Below the pieces are notes generated by a model that saw nothing but the letters and a program-made list of their open reading frames with translations, ran no database searches and was not told where the DNA came from. 6,693 nt of DNA from Methylobacter sp. (GTDB lineage Bacteria > Pseudomonadota > Gammaproteobacteria > Methylococcales > Methylomonadaceae), in the NCBI GenBank assembly GCA_028714995.1, contig JAQTLI010000160.1, positions 1 to 6,693 of the forward strand, read 5' to 3'. Positions 6,411 through 6,693 of this stretch are shown here, in pieces. The first letter of the stretch is position 1. Each line of letters starts with the position of its first letter. A program made the position numbers and the translations under genes.

Positions 6411-6693
6411 ATGAAATTAGTCAGTATCGTCATCATCGTAGGGCTTATCCTGCTTTATTTTATAGATTCGGCGTTTAAACTTAACCCGTTCAACCTGGAA
6501 ATGTTAATTCACAGTGGTCTAAGGTTTTTTACCGGCTTTATCATTCTTGGAATCAGCGTGTTTTATACTCATAAAATCAGACTCAAATTTGCGGTTTGCC
6601 TGGTATTAGCCCTCATTTTGGCTGATGATATCTGGGACTACACCAGAAACGTTTATAGCTTTAGTTTTGAAGTCATGCTGCACAGTATCTATG
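6411..6693 (+). CDS. Small multi-pass membrane protein, N-terminal part (runs off right edge)
   Basis: ATG 6411 opens a frame that stays open for 94 codons to the window end. It begins MKLVSIVIIVGLILLYFID. Hydrophobic segments at about 3-18, 36-52 and 59-72 suggest at least three membrane helices, with short loops; an acidic/aromatic stretch (ADDIWDYTRN) follows the third. The first segment has no clear signal-peptidase site and is probably a membrane anchor. I do not recognise the family. It starts 4 nt after the stop of the second Hsp70 gene with no clear Shine-Dalgarno sequence, so it is probably translated as part of the same transcript. That would make it the second membrane protein of the operon. 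The hydrophobic codon pattern and operon spacing support a real gene; the function is unknown. Confidence 0.7.
   Translation, partial: MKLVSIVIIVGLILLYFIDSAFKLNPFNLEMLIHSGLRFFTGFIILGISVFYTHKIRLKFAVCLVLALILADDIWDYTRNVYSFSFEVMLHSIY

Overview
The window looks like a gammaproteobacterial chromosome segment of moderate GC. A methanotroph-like (Methylococcales) host is my best guess, from protein style and the short palindromic repeats, but no marker gene fixes the taxon.

Layout. Bases 1-298 (minus strand) hold the N-terminal part of a spermidine synthase-like protein that runs off the left edge. Bases 299-479 are a divergent promoter region. From 480 everything reads rightward with short gaps and looks like one operon: a small secreted protein (480-857), a single-pass membrane protein with a DUF2760 domain (871-1536), an Hsp70-family ATPase overlapping it by 4 nt (1533-3440), a 104-nt gap with a perfect 9-bp hairpin, and a second, larger Hsp70-family protein with a C-terminal DUF3731-like extension (3545-6406). 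Four bases later a small multi-pass membrane protein begins (6411) and leaves the right edge.

How the genes may work together. The two Hsp70s are paralogues that align along the whole length of the shorter one. Both keep the nucleotide-binding signatures, lack an obvious DnaK-type helical lid, and carry His in the GTTN position of the first phosphate loop. The charge pattern of the DUF2760 protein predicts that its conserved domain is cytoplasmic, on the same side as the Hsp70s, while its short N-terminus and the small secreted protein lie in the periplasm. A plausible reading, which is inference, is a dedicated membrane-tethered Hsp70 pair rather than the housekeeping DnaK system; no DnaJ or GrpE is present here.

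Sequence-level oddities: a 51-nt tandem repeat inserted in frame in a variable loop of the second Hsp70, a 27-nt tandem duplication covering the start codon of the DUF2760 gene, the intergenic palindrome between the Hsp70 genes, and a GTG start without a visible Shine-Dalgarno sequence for the second Hsp70.
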